Below are positions 16,767 through 25,517 of a DNA stretch of 64,000 nucleotides, one piece after another. The notes beneath the pieces are model-generated. The model searched no databases, was not told where the DNA came from, and worked only from the letters and a program-made list of their open reading frames with translations. Position 1 is the first letter of the stretch. Each line of letters opens with the position of its first letter. Made by a program: the position numbers and the translations under genes. The stretch comes from Dyella sp. BiH032 (lineage in GTDB: Bacteria > Pseudomonadota > Gammaproteobacteria > Xanthomonadales > Rhodanobacteraceae), in contig NZ_CP134867.1 of assembly GCF_031954525.1 (NCBI RefSeq), forward strand, positions 2,604,001-2,668,000. Reading direction: 5' to 3'.

Positions 16767-17264
16767 TCAGCTCAGCGCCGTGGGCGTATCGAAGGGCAAC
16801 CGCTTTGCGCCAATGTCCGCCAGCCGGGGCGATGCGCGGTCCAGCGTTTCCGCATCGCCGTCCAGCACGAGCAGGATGCGGCCCTGCTCGATCTCGTCCT
16901 CGAACTTGCGCCGCACCGGATCGGGGATCGCCGAGCCGGCGAGCGCGCTGGCCCACGCGCCCACGGCGGCGCCGGCCAGCGCCATCGCGCCGGCGCCCGC
17001 CAGGGTGAGGCCAATCGGCGCGATCGCCACCGCCACCAGTCCGGCGAGCAGGCCGGACGCGCCGCCGATGCCTGCGCCGCGCAGCGCGGCAGGGTAGAAG
17101 TCGTTGTCGACCACCTTGCGTTCTTCCGGGATCGCTTCGAGTTCGATGTCTTCGCGGGCCACGAGCGATACGTCCTCGTGCGCGATGCCGGACTGGCGCG
17201 CGACGCGGATGCCGTCCTTGACCATGTCGATGCCGGTAGTGCTGTAGACGTGTCGGGTTTTCAT
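16767..17264 (-). CDS. glycine-zipper membrane stress protein (DUF1269-like)
   Basis: 165 residues. The N-terminal roughly 60 residues form a small alpha/beta-like region (MKTRHVYSTTGIDMVKDG, VSLVAREDIELEAIPEE). Two Gly/Ala-rich hydrophobic segments follow at about 65-115 (GAGIGGASGLLAGLVAVAIA, LAGAGAMALAGAAVGAWASA), typical of glycine-zipper insertion, and then a charged C-terminal region (RRKFEDEIEQGRILLVLDGD). This arrangement resembles DUF1269-type and 'general stress protein 17M-like' membrane proteins; family assignment is tentative. ATG 17264 lacks an obvious strong ribosome site. It is divergent from the DUF3182 gene; no well-spaced sigma54 site was found for it. Confidence 0.72.
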   Translation of the reverse strand: MKTRHVYSTTGIDMVKDGIRVARQSGIAHEDVSLVAREDIELEAIPEERKVVDNDFYPAALRGAGIGGASGLLAGLVAVAIAPIGLTLAGAGAMALAGAAVGAWASALAGSAIPDPVRRKFEDEIEQGRILLVLDGDAETLDRASPRLADIGAKRLPFDTPTALS

Positions 17265-17404
17265 GGCGTGCCTCGGCTGTCTGTGGCGGGGGCGGCGACG
17301 CGGTGCGCCGCCGTGGCGTTCACGTGCCTTGCGCGTTCCGGCGGGAACACTGTGGACGCGGCCCGGCGGATTCGCCGGATCGTTTCCATTGCCGGAGGAA
17401 CTGC

Positions 17405-18541
17405 GTGTCCATGGCAGAGATCTCCCTGCGTTCCCGCGATGCAAGACGCGTGCTCGTCTACGCGCCCATGGGCCAGCCGCTCGGCGGACACGAGCTCGCG
17501 TCCCACCTGTGGGTGGCCGAGCGCCTGGCCGGCCTGCTCGGCATGAGCTACGGCGGCATCGGCCGCGACACCGAACGCCACCCGCGCGGCGAGCGCTACG
17601 TGGTGCCCTACCGCACGCTGAACCTGCGGGAAGCGCGCCGCTTCGGCATCGAGTCGCCGGCGGACCTGTTCGGCGGCGTCGTCACCGAAGACTTCGTGGG
17701 CACCAAGCTCATCACGCACGGCCTGGTGCGTCCGGGCGCGGTGGCGCCGTCTGGCTGGTCCGATCTGTTCGCTTCGAAAATCATCGATGTGGTGCTGCCG
17801 GGCTTTTCGGTCTTCACGCCCTCGGACCTGCGCACGGCCACCGGCCAGCTGCTGCGTGAAGGCGGCGTGCGCATCAAGTCGCCGCGCGACATGGGCGGCC
17901 AGGGCCAGCGCGTGGTGAAGACGGTGGATGAGCTCGAGCCGCTGATCGAATCCATGGGCCCCGGTCCGTGGCTGGAGGACGGCCTGGTGGTGGAGCGCAA
18001 CCTGGACGAGGTCGCCACGATCAGCGTGGGCCAGGTCGTGCTCGACGGCATCCAGGCCACCTACGTCGGGCGGCAGCGGCTCATCCGCAACCACGATGGC
18101 GACATGGTGTACGGCGGCACCGACCTGCTGTGCACGCGCGGCGACTTCGAGGCCCTGCGCCAGCTGCCGCTCACCGGCGACCAGCGCCTGGCGGTGGAGC
18201 AGGCGCGCTGCTACCACGACGAAGCGATCCGCTGCTTCCCCGGTACCTACGCCTCGCGCGCCAACTACGACGTGGCGCAGGGCAAGGATGCGAACGGGCG
18301 CTGGTATTCGGGCGTACTGGAGCAGTCCTGGCGCATCGGCGGCGCGAGTGCGGCGGAGGTGGAAGCCGTGGGTTCGCTGCTGGCGCATCCGTCACGCCGT
18401 GCGGTATGGGCCTCGACGCGCGAGAGCTACGACAGGCGCGAACCGGTGCCGGACGACGCCAAGATCGTGTTCCACGGCGACGACCCCAAGGCCGGTTTCC
18501 TGGTGAAGTATGTGAGGACCAAACGCAGTGCCGGTACGTGA
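17405..18541 (+). CDS. DUF3182 family protein
   Basis: 378 residues from GTG 17405, which sits six bases after GGAGG; ATG 17411 (MAEISLRS) is two codons later and is the alternative. Sequence features fit DUF3182: GQPLGGHELASHLWVAERLA, LITHGLVRPGAVAPSGWSD, and an ATP-grasp-like middle (GVRIKSPRDMGGQGQRVV, WLEDGLVVERNLDEVATIS, RNHDGDMVYGGTDL). An ATP-dependent ligase role is plausible from this resemblance only. The stop overlaps the following hydrolase by 14 bp, so the two genes are coupled and probably act together. Confidence 0.82.
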   Translation: MSMAEISLRSRDARRVLVYAPMGQPLGGHELASHLWVAERLAGLLGMSYGGIGRDTERHPRGERYVVPYRTLNLREARRFGIESPADLFGGVVTEDFVGTKLITHGLVRPGAVAPSGWSDLFASKIIDVVLPGFSVFTPSDLRTATGQLLREGGVRIKSPRDMGGQGQRVVKTVDELEPLIESMGPGPWLEDGLVVERNLDEVATISVGQVVLDGIQATYVGRQRLIRNHDGDMVYGGTDLLCTRGDFEALRQLPLTGDQRLAVEQARCYHDEAIRCFPGTYASRANYDVAQGKDANGRWYSGVLEQSWRIGGASAAEVEAVGSLLAHPSRRAVWASTRESYDRREPVPDDAKIVFHGDDPKAGFLVKYVRTKRSAGT

Positions 18542-19340
18542 CGACGTCATCCATATCACCATGCGTGGCCGCGAACTCGCGGGCACGCTGATCTCCCCCG
18601 CGCCGCGCATGCCCGGCGTGCTGATGGTGCACGGCTGGGGCGGCAGCCAGCGGCAGTACCGCAACAATGCCCACCAGGTCGCCGCGCTCGGTTGCGTCTG
18701 CCTGACCTTCGACCTCACCGGCCACGTTGCCACGGCGAGCCAGCGCGATACGGTCTCGCGCGAAGAGAACCTGCACGACATGCTGGCCGCCTACGATTTC
18801 CTCGCCGCCCACCCTCTGGTCGAGCGTGACTCCATCGCCGTCGTCGGCAGCAGCTACGGCGGCTACCTGGCCGCCTTGCTCACCGAACGCCGCAGCGTCC
18901 GCTGGCTGGGCCTGCGCGCCCCCGCCATCTACAAGGACGAGGACTGGACGGTCCCCAAGCGCCTGCTGGCCCGCGTGCAGCAGCTCCCCGATTACCGCAG
19001 GCGTCCCATCGAACCGGAAGACAACCGCGCGCTACGCGCATGCGCTCACTTCACCGGCGATGTTCTGATCGTCGAATCCGAACACGACGAAATCGTCCCA
19101 GGCGCCGTGCTGGCCAGCTACCGCAAGGCTTGCGAGAACACGCACTCACTGACGTACCGCGTCATCCGCGGCGCCGACCACAGCCTCACCGACGAAACCT
19201 CCCGCGAAGCCTACGGCTCCATCCTTTCGCACTGGCTGGAGGAAATGATGCTGGGCGCAAAAGGGCAGGTGCGTGCGGCGGCATCGAAGGTGCGGGGGAG
19301 TGCGAAGCAGGAGACGCCGTTGCGGAGGGTGGAAGGGTAG
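18528..19340 (+). CDS. alpha/beta hydrolase (dienelactone-hydrolase/acyl-peptidase type)
   Basis: 270 residues from GTG 18528 inside the end of the DUF3182 gene. The core alpha/beta-hydrolase signatures are present: oxyanion strand PGVLMVHGWGGSQRQY, nucleophile Ser in VVGSSYGGYLA, acid Asp in IVESEHDEIVPG, and His in IRGADHSLTDE. No signal peptide, so cytosolic. The substrate is unknown; esterase or peptidase are both possible. The basic C-terminal tail (GQVRAAASKVRGSAKQ) extends past the catalytic domain. It ends 22 bp before inverted copy B of the structured repeat. Confidence 0.88.
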   Translation: MPVRDDVIHITMRGRELAGTLISPAPRMPGVLMVHGWGGSQRQYRNNAHQVAALGCVCLTFDLTGHVATASQRDTVSREENLHDMLAAYDFLAAHPLVERDSIAVVGSSYGGYLAALLTERRSVRWLGLRAPAIYKDEDWTVPKRLLARVQQLPDYRRRPIEPEDNRALRACAHFTGDVLIVESEHDEIVPGAVLASYRKACENTHSLTYRVIRGADHSLTDETSREAYGSILSHWLEEMMLGAKGQVRAAASKVRGSAKQETPLRRVEG

Positions 19341-19362
19341 GCTGGGCTTTAGCTGTCTTATC

Positions 19363-19772
19363 GCGAGCACCCGCCCCTCATCCCGCCTTCTCCCCGGAGG
19401 GGAGAAGGAGAAGTGCGGTACCGAGGCAAGAAAAAGACAAGAGCGAGCGAAGCGATGCTCCGTGCCGCTCTTGATCTCCCGGGTTCCCTTCGCGGCGGTG
19501 AGGGCTGGACGATCAGGCCGCCGCAGGCGGGCGGGGACAGGGATGTCCCCGCCTTTTCGATCAGGGCAGGATGCCCTGTCGAAAAGCCCGGCCAGCCCTC
19601 AACGCACCCGGAGGTGGCGAAGGCCACCGGAGGGCGCCGCGCAGGGGGCCCTTTCTTCTTGGTTACTTCTTCTTTGGGCAAGCAAAGAAGAAGTAACTCG
19701 CTCTCCGGCAGGAGAGCGAAACCACTCGCCCCGCGAGGGGCGAGACCAGGCTGGCGGTGAGGCGACAACCGA
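19363..19772 (-). repeat. structured intergenic repeat, copy B (inverted)
   Basis: Same multi-hairpin element as copy A but in opposite orientation. On the minus strand: CTCGCCCC/GGGGCGAG, CGCTCTC/GAGAGCG, a perfect 15-bp stem GTTACTTCTTCTTTG/CAAAGAAGAAGTAAC with a 6-nt loop, a CCGGTGGC/GCCACC-type stem in place of CCGCAGC/GCTGCGG, CTTTTCGA-CAGGGCA/TGCCCTG-TCGAAAAG, GGCGGGGACA/TGTCCCCGCC, and CTTCTCCCC/GGGGAGAAG. It occupies most of 19341-19969, which has no gene. A TTGACA at 19873-19878 lacks a good -10 partner. Confidence 0.9.
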
Positions 19773-19969
19773 GCCATGACGCCACTGGATTTCGCGCCAA
19801 GCAAAGCCACGCGCCAAATTCGCGCGCAAAAACCCAACAAACCCCCACCCCTCACACCACCACCAACCCCTTTTGACAACGAGTTCATAGCCACAAACCC
19901 ACCATCCCAAGCATGAGCCGGCGCCCCCGCGCCCCCACATCGCAAGAGCCCGCCACGAGGACCCCATCG

Positions 19970-20977
19970 ATGGCCACCCGCACCCGAGCCAAAGCCACCA
20001 CCGCCGCCAACCGCCAGCGCGCCATCCAGCGCGACATCGACGAGAAGGACGCCAGCAAGTCGGCCTCCGCGAAGAAAGGCGCCGCCGCCAAGACATCCGC
20101 CAAGCCCAAGCAGGCCGGCGCACGCAAACAACCCGAGTCGCCCTTGCCGGAGCAGCATCAGGCCAAGCCCGGCAAGGAACACCAGCTGCAGCCGCGGCCG
20201 CAGTTCAAGGCGCCCGAGTACAAAGGCAGCGAGAAGCTCAAGGGCATGGCGGCGCTGATTACTGGCGGTGATTCCGGTATCGGGCGCGCCGTGGCGGTGC
20301 TGTTTGCGCGCGAAGGCGCCGACGTGGGCATCGTCTATCTCGACGCCACCGACGACGCCGAGGAGACCCAGCGTCACGTCGAGGAAGAAGGCGGGCGTTG
20401 TGTGCTGATCCAGGGCGACGTCGCCGATCCGGACTTCTGCGAGCAGGCGGTGGAGGAGACGGTGGAGGCGTTCGGCCACCTGGACATCCTGGTCAACAAT
20501 GCCGCTTTCCAGGAGCACGCCGACTCGCTGGAGGACATCTCCGAAGAACACATGGACATGACCTTCCGCACCAATCTCTACGGTTACTTCCACATGGCCC
20601 GTGCCGCGCTTCCGCATCTGAAGGCGGGCGGCAGCATCATCAACACCGGCTCGGAAACCGGCCTGTTCGGCAGCCCCAAGTTGCTCGACTACTCGGCGAC
20701 CAAAGGCGCGATCCATGCATTTACCCGCTCGCTGTCGGCGAACCTGGTGCAGAAGGGCATCCGCGTGAACGCGGTGGCGCCGGGGCCGGTATGGACGCCG
20801 CTCAATCCCGCCGACAAGCCGGCCAAGGGCGTGGCCAAGTTCGGCGCGTCCAACCCCATGGGGCGTCCGGCGCAGCCGGAAGAAGTGGCTCCCGCCTATG
20901 TGTTCCTCGCGGCGCCGAGCTGCGCCAGCTACATCTCCGGCGCGATCCTGCCGGTGATGGGAGGCCCGACCGGCTGA
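19970..20977 (+). CDS. SDR family oxidoreductase (YghA-type) with basic N-terminal extension
   Basis: 335 residues from ATG 19970 (GAGG nine bases upstream); ATG 19913 would add 19 residues. Residues 1-60 are Lys/Ala/Gln-rich and probably disordered (KSASAKKGAAAKTSAKPKQ). The short-chain dehydrogenase domain follows: NAD(P) motif ALITGGDSGIGRA, NNAAF, catalytic Ser in INTGSETG, YSATKGAIH (Tyr/Lys), and PGPVWTPLNP. It most resembles the E. coli YghA / Bacillus glucose-dehydrogenase-like group, often stress-induced. The substrate is unknown. Followed by DUF421 and a CDF transporter in the same direction. Confidence 0.9.
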   Translation: MATRTRAKATTAANRQRAIQRDIDEKDASKSASAKKGAAAKTSAKPKQAGARKQPESPLPEQHQAKPGKEHQLQPRPQFKAPEYKGSEKLKGMAALITGGDSGIGRAVAVLFAREGADVGIVYLDATDDAEETQRHVEEEGGRCVLIQGDVADPDFCEQAVEETVEAFGHLDILVNNAAFQEHADSLEDISEEHMDMTFRTNLYGYFHMARAALPHLKAGGSIINTGSETGLFGSPKLLDYSATKGAIHAFTRSLSANLVQKGIRVNAVAPGPVWTPLNPADKPAKGVAKFGASNPMGRPAQPEEVAPAYVFLAAPSCASYISGAILPVMGGPTG

Positions 20978-21009
20978 TCGAATCGCCTTGAGCGATCAGG
21001 AGCGCAGCC

Positions 21010-21477
21010 ATGAACATGACCGACCTCACCATGCCCTGGTACATGTTCGTGATCCGGGGCGCCATCGCCTACCTGGGCCTGCTCGTGCTGCTGCGGCTCG
21101 CCGGCAAGCGTACGTTCGGCGAGCTGTCCGCGTTCGATATCGTGGTGCTCATTCTGGTGGGCGGCACGCTGCGCACCGCCATCGTCGGCAATGACAACTC
21201 GCTGCTCGGCTCTTTCATCGGCGTCGCCACCATCCTGGCGCTGGACCGCGCGATCGCCTTCTTCACCGCGCGTATGTCGCTGCTCAACCGCATCGTCGAA
21301 GGCCAGCCCGAGGTGCTGGCACGCTATGGACTGGTCGACCGCGAGGCGTTGCGGCGGAACAACGTGCCGATGGCGATGTTCGAGCGCGCGCTGCGTGCGC
21401 AGGGCGTGCTGAGCGTCGGCGAGGTGGTGGAAGCCAGGCTTGAGCCGAACGGCAAGATCACCGTCGTGCACCGATGA
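21010..21477 (+). CDS. DUF421 (YetF-like) membrane protein
   Basis: 155 residues. Hydrophobic segments lie at about 9-30 (MFVIRGAIAYLGLLVLLRLA), 42-58 (FDIVVLILVGGTLRTAI) and 64-82. The conserved RLAGKRTFGELSAFDIVV motif belongs to the YetF/YcaP DUF421 family. The cytosolic C-terminal half (EGQPEVLARYGLVD, NNVPMAMFERALRAQGV, GKITVVHR) matches the family's second domain. Function unknown. Its stop overlaps the CDF transporter start by 4 bp. Several Met codons cluster at the start (21010, 21016, 21031); 21010 follows GGAGCGCAGCC. Confidence 0.88.
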   Translation: MNMTDLTMPWYMFVIRGAIAYLGLLVLLRLAGKRTFGELSAFDIVVLILVGGTLRTAIVGNDNSLLGSFIGVATILALDRAIAFFTARMSLLNRIVEGQPEVLARYGLVDREALRRNNVPMAMFERALRAQGVLSVGEVVEARLEPNGKITVVHR

Positions 21478-22439
21478 AGGCCCCGGCAGCCGTATCCGCA
21501 CCCGGCACGACGGCGGGCGAACGTTGGCGGCTCGGACGCGACCGGCCGTCCCGCCGTGTGGTCATCGCGGCTCTGCTGGGCAACGGCGCGATCGCTGCGA
21601 CCAAGGCGGTGGCCGCCTTCGTCACCGGCAGCTCCGCCATGTGGAGCGAGGCGGTCCATTCGGTGGTGGATACCGGCAACCAGCTGCTGCTCCTGCACGG
21701 CATGCGGCGCGCGGCGCGTCCACCGACGCCGCGGCACCCGTTCGGCCACGGGCTGGAGCTGTACTTCTGGGCCTTCATGGTGGCCGTCCTGATTTTCGGG
21801 CTGGGCGCGGGCGTTTCGCTGTACCAGGGAGTGGAGAAGATCCGCGCCCCGCACCCGATCCAGCATGTATGGGCCAGCTACGTCGTGCTGCTTTCCGCGG
21901 CGGTGTTCGAAGGCAGCGTGTGGCTGCTGGCCTTGCGCACGTTCCGCCGGCAGACGCGCCGCCTGACGCTGCTCCAGGCGGTGCGCGCGAGCAAGGACCC
22001 CACGATCTTCACCGTACTGTTCGAGGACACCGCCGCCTTGCTCGGCATCCTGGTGGCACTGGCCGGCGTCACTGCGTCGACCGTGCTCGACAATCCCATT
22101 TACGACGGGTTGGCATCGATCGTGATCGGCCTGATCCTGGCCGCGACCGCCATGCTGCTGGCGAACGAGTGCCGCAGCCTGCTGGTGGGCGAGGCGGTGA
22201 GTCCGGAGGTGACGGCGGACGTACGCCGGCTGGTGCTGGCTCAGTCGGAGGTGAGCGGCATCAACGAGCTGCTGACGATGCATTTCGCGCCGCGGGAGGT
22301 GTTGTTGAACGTGAGCGTGTCGTTTGTGCCGTCGTTGCCGGCGGGAGCGGTGCAGGATGCGGTGAGTCGGATGGAGGGGTTGATCAAGCAGGCGCATCCG
22401 GAGATTCGGAGGGTGTTTATTGAGGCGCAGAGGGTTTGA
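21474..22439 (+). CDS. cation diffusion facilitator transporter
   Basis: 321 residues; ATG 21474 overlaps the DUF421 stop. Several transmembrane helices (for example ALLGNGAIAATKAVAAFVTG, YFWAFMVAVLIFGLGAGVSLY, YVVLLSAAVFEGSVWLLAL). The TM2 metal motif is SEAVHSVVDTGNQ, close to the CDF HSLxD pattern; the second site is LFEDTAALLG (H/DxxxD type). The C-terminal cytosolic domain is present (VSGINELLTMHFAPREVLL). It probably exports Zn2+, Fe2+ or Mn2+ using proton antiport; the metal cannot be decided here. Repeat copy C begins just downstream. Confidence 0.9.
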   Translation: MKAPAAVSAPGTTAGERWRLGRDRPSRRVVIAALLGNGAIAATKAVAAFVTGSSAMWSEAVHSVVDTGNQLLLLHGMRRAARPPTPRHPFGHGLELYFWAFMVAVLIFGLGAGVSLYQGVEKIRAPHPIQHVWASYVVLLSAAVFEGSVWLLALRTFRRQTRRLTLLQAVRASKDPTIFTVLFEDTAALLGILVALAGVTASTVLDNPIYDGLASIVIGLILAATAMLLANECRSLLVGEAVSPEVTADVRRLVLAQSEVSGINELLTMHFAPREVLLNVSVSFVPSLPAGAVQDAVSRMEGLIKQAHPEIRRVFIEAQRV

Positions 22440-22460
22440 GGTTTGTGTGGCGCGTAACGC

Positions 22461-22909
22461 GTAGGTTGGGGAGCTTGCGAACCCCAACGGGTGCTAAGGA
22501 GCACCTCGTCCTCTCATGTCGCCTCATGGCCAGCCATGTCTCGCCCCTCCGGGTCGAGGGTTTCGCTCTCCTGCCGGAGAGCGAGTTACTTCTTCTTTGC
22601 TTGCCCAAAGAAGAAGTAACCAAGAAGAAAGGGCCCCCTGCGCGGCGCCCTCCGCAGCCTTCGCTGCTGCGGGTGCGTTGAGGGCTGGCCGGGCTTTTCG
22701 ATCGGGCATCCCTGCCCGAATCGAAAAGGCGGGGACGTCCTGTCCCCGCCCCGCTTCGCGGGCCTGATCGTCCAGCCCTCACCGCCGCGAAGGGAACCCG
22801 GGAAAGCAAAAGCGAAGAGCAAAAGCTCGCACTAGCTGTGCTTGCCTCGGTACAGCACTTCTCCTTCTCCCCTCCGGGGAGAAGGCGGGATGAGGGGTGG
22901 GTGCTCGCG
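22461..22909 (+). repeat. structured intergenic repeat, copy C (with 5' extension)
   Basis: Full element between the convergent CDF and Nramp-like genes. It starts with an extra module shared with copy E: GGTTGGGG/ACCCCAAC (22464-22488), then a GGTGCT/AGCACC stem. It continues through CTCGCCCC/GGGTCGAG (one imperfect pair), CGCTCTC/GAGAGCG, the perfect 15-bp GTTACTTCTTCTTTG stem, CCGCAGC/GCTGCGG, the long-range TGAGGGCTGG/CCAGCCCTCA pair, CTTTTCGAT-CGGGCA/TGCCCG-ATCGAAAAG, GGCGGGGAC/GTCCCCGCC, CCCGC/GCGGG and CTTCTCCCC/GGGGAGAAG. No gene was seen in 22440-22939. Confidence 0.9.
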
Positions 22910-22939
22910 AAGGGCCATCTACGGCGCCCAAGAAACCCA

Positions 22940-24268
22940 TCACCCGCCCAACTGCCCCGGCAACGTCACAAACATCACCACATCCGCCACCCCCATCGCA
23001 CCGGTAGCGACCCATCCACCCCAGCGTATCCATGGGCTGATCTTGTGCTCCCCCATGACACGGTGGTCGGTGGCGAGCAGCAGAATGACTGCCATCAGCG
23101 GTACGGCGGCGACGCCGTTGATCACGGCGCTCCAGAACAAGCCTTTCATCGGGTCGATGGGCAGGAGCGTGAGGGCGGTGCCGAGGAGGACGGCGGCGAT
23201 CAGTACGGCGTAGAACGACTTGGCCTGCGCCGGTTTCTTCTCCAGGCCGGTGGGGCGGCGCCAGGCGTCGGCGAGGAAATAGGCGGTGGAGCCGGCAAGG
23301 ACGGGGACGGCGAGCAGGCCGGTGCCGACGATGCCGGCGGCGAACAGGGCGAAGGCGAGATTTCCGGCGACGGGGCGCAGGGCGGAGGCGGCGTCCACGG
23401 AACTGTTGATGTCGGTCTTGCCGTGCGCGTGCAGCACCACCGCGGCGGTGAGCATGATGCAGAACGCCACGATGTTGGAGTAGACCATGCCGACCACGGT
23501 ATCCATGCGGATGCGGCGGCGTGCCTCGGGCGCCTGCTGCGGGGCTTGCTTGAGCGGCTCGCGTTCGTCGCTCTGGCGCAGTTCCTCCACTTCCTGCGCC
23601 GCCTGCCAATAGAACAGGTAGGGGCTTATGGTCGTGCCGAGGATGGCGACGATCATCACCGCGTAATCGGCATCCGGCCGGATGCCCGGCTTGACCAGCG
23701 CCAGCAGGGTCTCGTTCCACGGCACGTGCACCACGAACAGCGTGCCTACGTAGGCGAACAGGCTGAAGGTGAGTACCTTGAGGTAAGGCGAGTAGCGCGA
23801 GAACGGCACATAGACCTGCAGCGCGAGGGAGAGCAGGGCTGCGACCGCGCAGTACAGCAGCCGCGGGCCGCCGGCGAGCAGCTGCACGGCCGCGCCCATC
23901 GCCGCTACGTCGGCGCCGATGTTGATCACGTTGGCGAAGGCCACCCACACGGCCAGGCTGCGCACCAGCCAGGCTGGGAAGCGCTTGTGCATGTTCTGCG
24001 CCAGGCCCTTGCCGGTGACGCGGCCGATCATCGCGCTGGCCGCCTGGATCGCCACCATCAGCGGGATCGATAGCAGGACCGTCCACAGCGTGCCGTACCC
24101 GAACTTTGCGCCGGCCTGGGAGTAGGTGGCGATACCGCTGGGATCGTCGTCGGCGGCACCGGCGATCAGGCCAGCGCTGAAGCGCTTGAGCCAGGGTGTA
24201 CGGGCAGGTTGGCCGGTGGAGCGATGTTCGCGGTGCGCGCGTGGCGCCTGGGGGCGGCTGTTCGGCAT
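22940..24268 (-). CDS. Nramp-related divalent metal transporter (divergent motifs)
   Basis: 442 residues with about 11 transmembrane helices. The TM1 signature reads GAADDDPSGIATYSQAGAKF, with DPSG in place of the classical DPGN. TM6 reads AILGTTISPYLFYWQAAQE, lacking the MPH motif whose Met selects transition metals. These changes place it in a divergent Nramp-like subgroup; Mg2+ or another metal is possible, but the substrate is not known. The N-terminal 30 residues are basic and cytosolic. It is divergent from the udgX gene and convergent with the CDF gene, repeat C lying between the latter two. Confidence 0.85.
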   Translation of the reverse strand: MPNSRPQAPRAHREHRSTGQPARTPWLKRFSAGLIAGAADDDPSGIATYSQAGAKFGYGTLWTVLLSIPLMVAIQAASAMIGRVTGKGLAQNMHKRFPAWLVRSLAVWVAFANVINIGADVAAMGAAVQLLAGGPRLLYCAVAALLSLALQVYVPFSRYSPYLKVLTFSLFAYVGTLFVVHVPWNETLLALVKPGIRPDADYAVMIVAILGTTISPYLFYWQAAQEVEELRQSDEREPLKQAPQQAPEARRRIRMDTVVGMVYSNIVAFCIMLTAAVVLHAHGKTDINSSVDAASALRPVAGNLAFALFAAGIVGTGLLAVPVLAGSTAYFLADAWRRPTGLEKKPAQAKSFYAVLIAAVLLGTALTLLPIDPMKGLFWSAVINGVAAVPLMAVILLLATDHRVMGEHKISPWIRWGGWVATGAMGVADVVMFVTLPGQLGG

Positions 24269-24455
24269 GCGGCGGGGGCGTTGGCGTGGGACGCCAGCTT
24301 CCGTCGCGAGGTTTCATCCACGCGTGAAATTGGCGACGGCGCGCCGTGAGCCATTCATGTGGGTCCTTCGTGCCCGCGTCCGCTAACGCCGTTTCGACCG
24401 CATCTTCAGGCGGCATCGGTTACCAGCAAGGTAAGCGAAGGCCGTGGAGGCCCGC

Positions 24456-25121
24456 ATGCCCGCCTGGAAAGAAACGCAGCTCGACGCGCCGGAAATTCAC
24501 CTCGCCAAGCCGCCCGAACGCCTTCCCGCGGGCACGCTTGCCAGCGTGCGCCGGCAGGCGCTGGTCTGCCACGACTGCCCGCTGTGGATGCACGCCACGC
24601 AGACCGTGTTCGGCAAGGGGCCGGCGCATGCGCAGGTGATGCTGGTGGGCGAGCAGCCGGGCGCGCAGGAGGATCTCCAGGGCGAGCCTTTCGTCGGACC
24701 GGCGGGGCGCATCCTGGACAAGGCGCTCGAAGAGGCTGGCCTGCAGCGCAAGGATCTGTACCTCACCAACACGGTGAAGCATTTCAAGTTCGAGCCGCGT
24801 GGCAAGGCGCGCCTGCACAAGCGCGCGAGCGCGTCCGAGCAGGCCGCCTGCCGCCAGTGGCTGGCCGCGGAATTGCTGCGCGTGAAGCCGCGCGTGGTCG
24901 TCGCGCTCGGCGCCATGGCCGCGCAGACGCTGTTCGGCGCGCAGTTCCGCATGACGCGGCAGCGCGGGCAATGGCTGCCGCTCAGCGCCACCGCGCAGGG
25001 CCTTTCCACCTGGCATCCGTCGTACGTGCTGCGCGTCCGCGACGAAGCGTCGCGCGAACGCGCGTACGCCGAACTGGTGGCGGACCTTCGTCTCGTCGCC
25101 GCGCAGCTTGCCGCCACATGA
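24456..25121 (+). CDS. udgX: UdgX-family uracil-DNA glycosylase
   Basis: 221 residues from ATG 24456, five bases after GGAGG; a GTG at 24444 would overlap that site. A family 4/UdgX enzyme: cysteines in CHDCPLW for the Fe-S cluster, motif A GEQPGAQEDLQGEPFVGPAG, asparagine in YLTNTVKHFKFEPRG, the UdgX-specific loop GKARLHKRAS, and the late motif STWHPSYVLR. In studied UdgX proteins the His of that loop forms a covalent bond to the abasic sugar after uracil removal, so the enzyme stays attached to DNA. The loop here reads KARLHKR rather than KRRIHKK, but keeps the His. Suits a DNA-damage/stress locus. Confidence 0.92.
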   Translation: MPAWKETQLDAPEIHLAKPPERLPAGTLASVRRQALVCHDCPLWMHATQTVFGKGPAHAQVMLVGEQPGAQEDLQGEPFVGPAGRILDKALEEAGLQRKDLYLTNTVKHFKFEPRGKARLHKRASASEQAACRQWLAAELLRVKPRVVVALGAMAAQTLFGAQFRMTRQRGQWLPLSATAQGLSTWHPSYVLRVRDEASRERAYAELVADLRLVAAQLAAT

Positions 25122-25277
25122 ATATCGCCGGGCGTGTGGAAGAGACCGTTGACCGCGTGCACGCATCCCCTTCAATCGTTGACCCGCACCATGCACCTGT
25201 GCGGATCGCCAGGGCGCGGCGCCGTGCGTTGCTTGCCCGATGCGCACCCACTTTCCCTGATGTAACCGGAGACAATC

Positions 25278-25469
25278 ATGAACCAGAGCAAGCGTGGCTT
25301 CGGCTCGATGGACGAACAGAAACAACGCGAAATCGCCAGCAAGGGCGGCAAGGCCAGCCATGGCGGCACCGGCCGCGACAGCAGCGCCGACACCAAGAAC
25401 GCCGGCAGCCGCGGCGGCACGCATGAGCAGCACGTCCGCGCGGGCGAGCAGAGCCACAAGAATCGCTGA
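25278..25469 (+). CDS. KGG-motif stress protein 5
   Basis: 63 residues: MNQSKRGFGSMDEQKQREIASKGG, then KASHGGTGRDSSADTK and GSRGGTHEQH. This is the short E. coli YciG-like layout (GFGSMDxxKQREIASKGG) rather than the repeat-rich form of the 14.6-16.2 kb array. ACCGGAG precedes ATG 25278. A sigma54-like sequence upstream has GG-N11-GC spacing and is not accepted. A GC hairpin separates it from the CBS gene. Hydrophilic, function unknown. Confidence 0.87.
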   Translation: MNQSKRGFGSMDEQKQREIASKGGKASHGGTGRDSSADTKNAGSRGGTHEQHVRAGEQSHKNR

Positions 25470-25480
25470 TACCCGACAGG

Positions 25481-25506
25481 CGGGGCCGCGGAGCGCCGCG
25501 GCCCCG
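25481..25506 (+). terminator. perfect GC hairpin between KGG5 and the CBS gene
   Basis: CGGGGCCGCGG (25481-25491) pairs with CCGCGGCCCCG (25496-25506) over AGCG. It overlaps the ribosome-site region of the CBS gene (GGAG at 25508), so it could influence translation of that gene as well as 3' ends. No T-run. Confidence 0.5.
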
Positions 25507-25517
25507 CGGAGACCGTG

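Noticed and set aside
19873..19901. TTGACA -35 box upstream of the SDR gene
   Set aside because: No acceptable -10 hexamer at 16-18 bp; the flanking region is CA-rich, so a chance match is likely.
22436..22822. Overlapping small 'proteins' on both strands inside repeat copy C, with near-copies in A, B, D and E
   Set aside because: They are translations of the structured repeat; all frames are open because of its composition, and the similar peptides reflect DNA repetition, not protein families.
25225..25250. Sigma54-like GG...TTGCT before KGG5 at 25278
   Set aside because: GG-N11-GC spacing and only three of seven -24 positions match.
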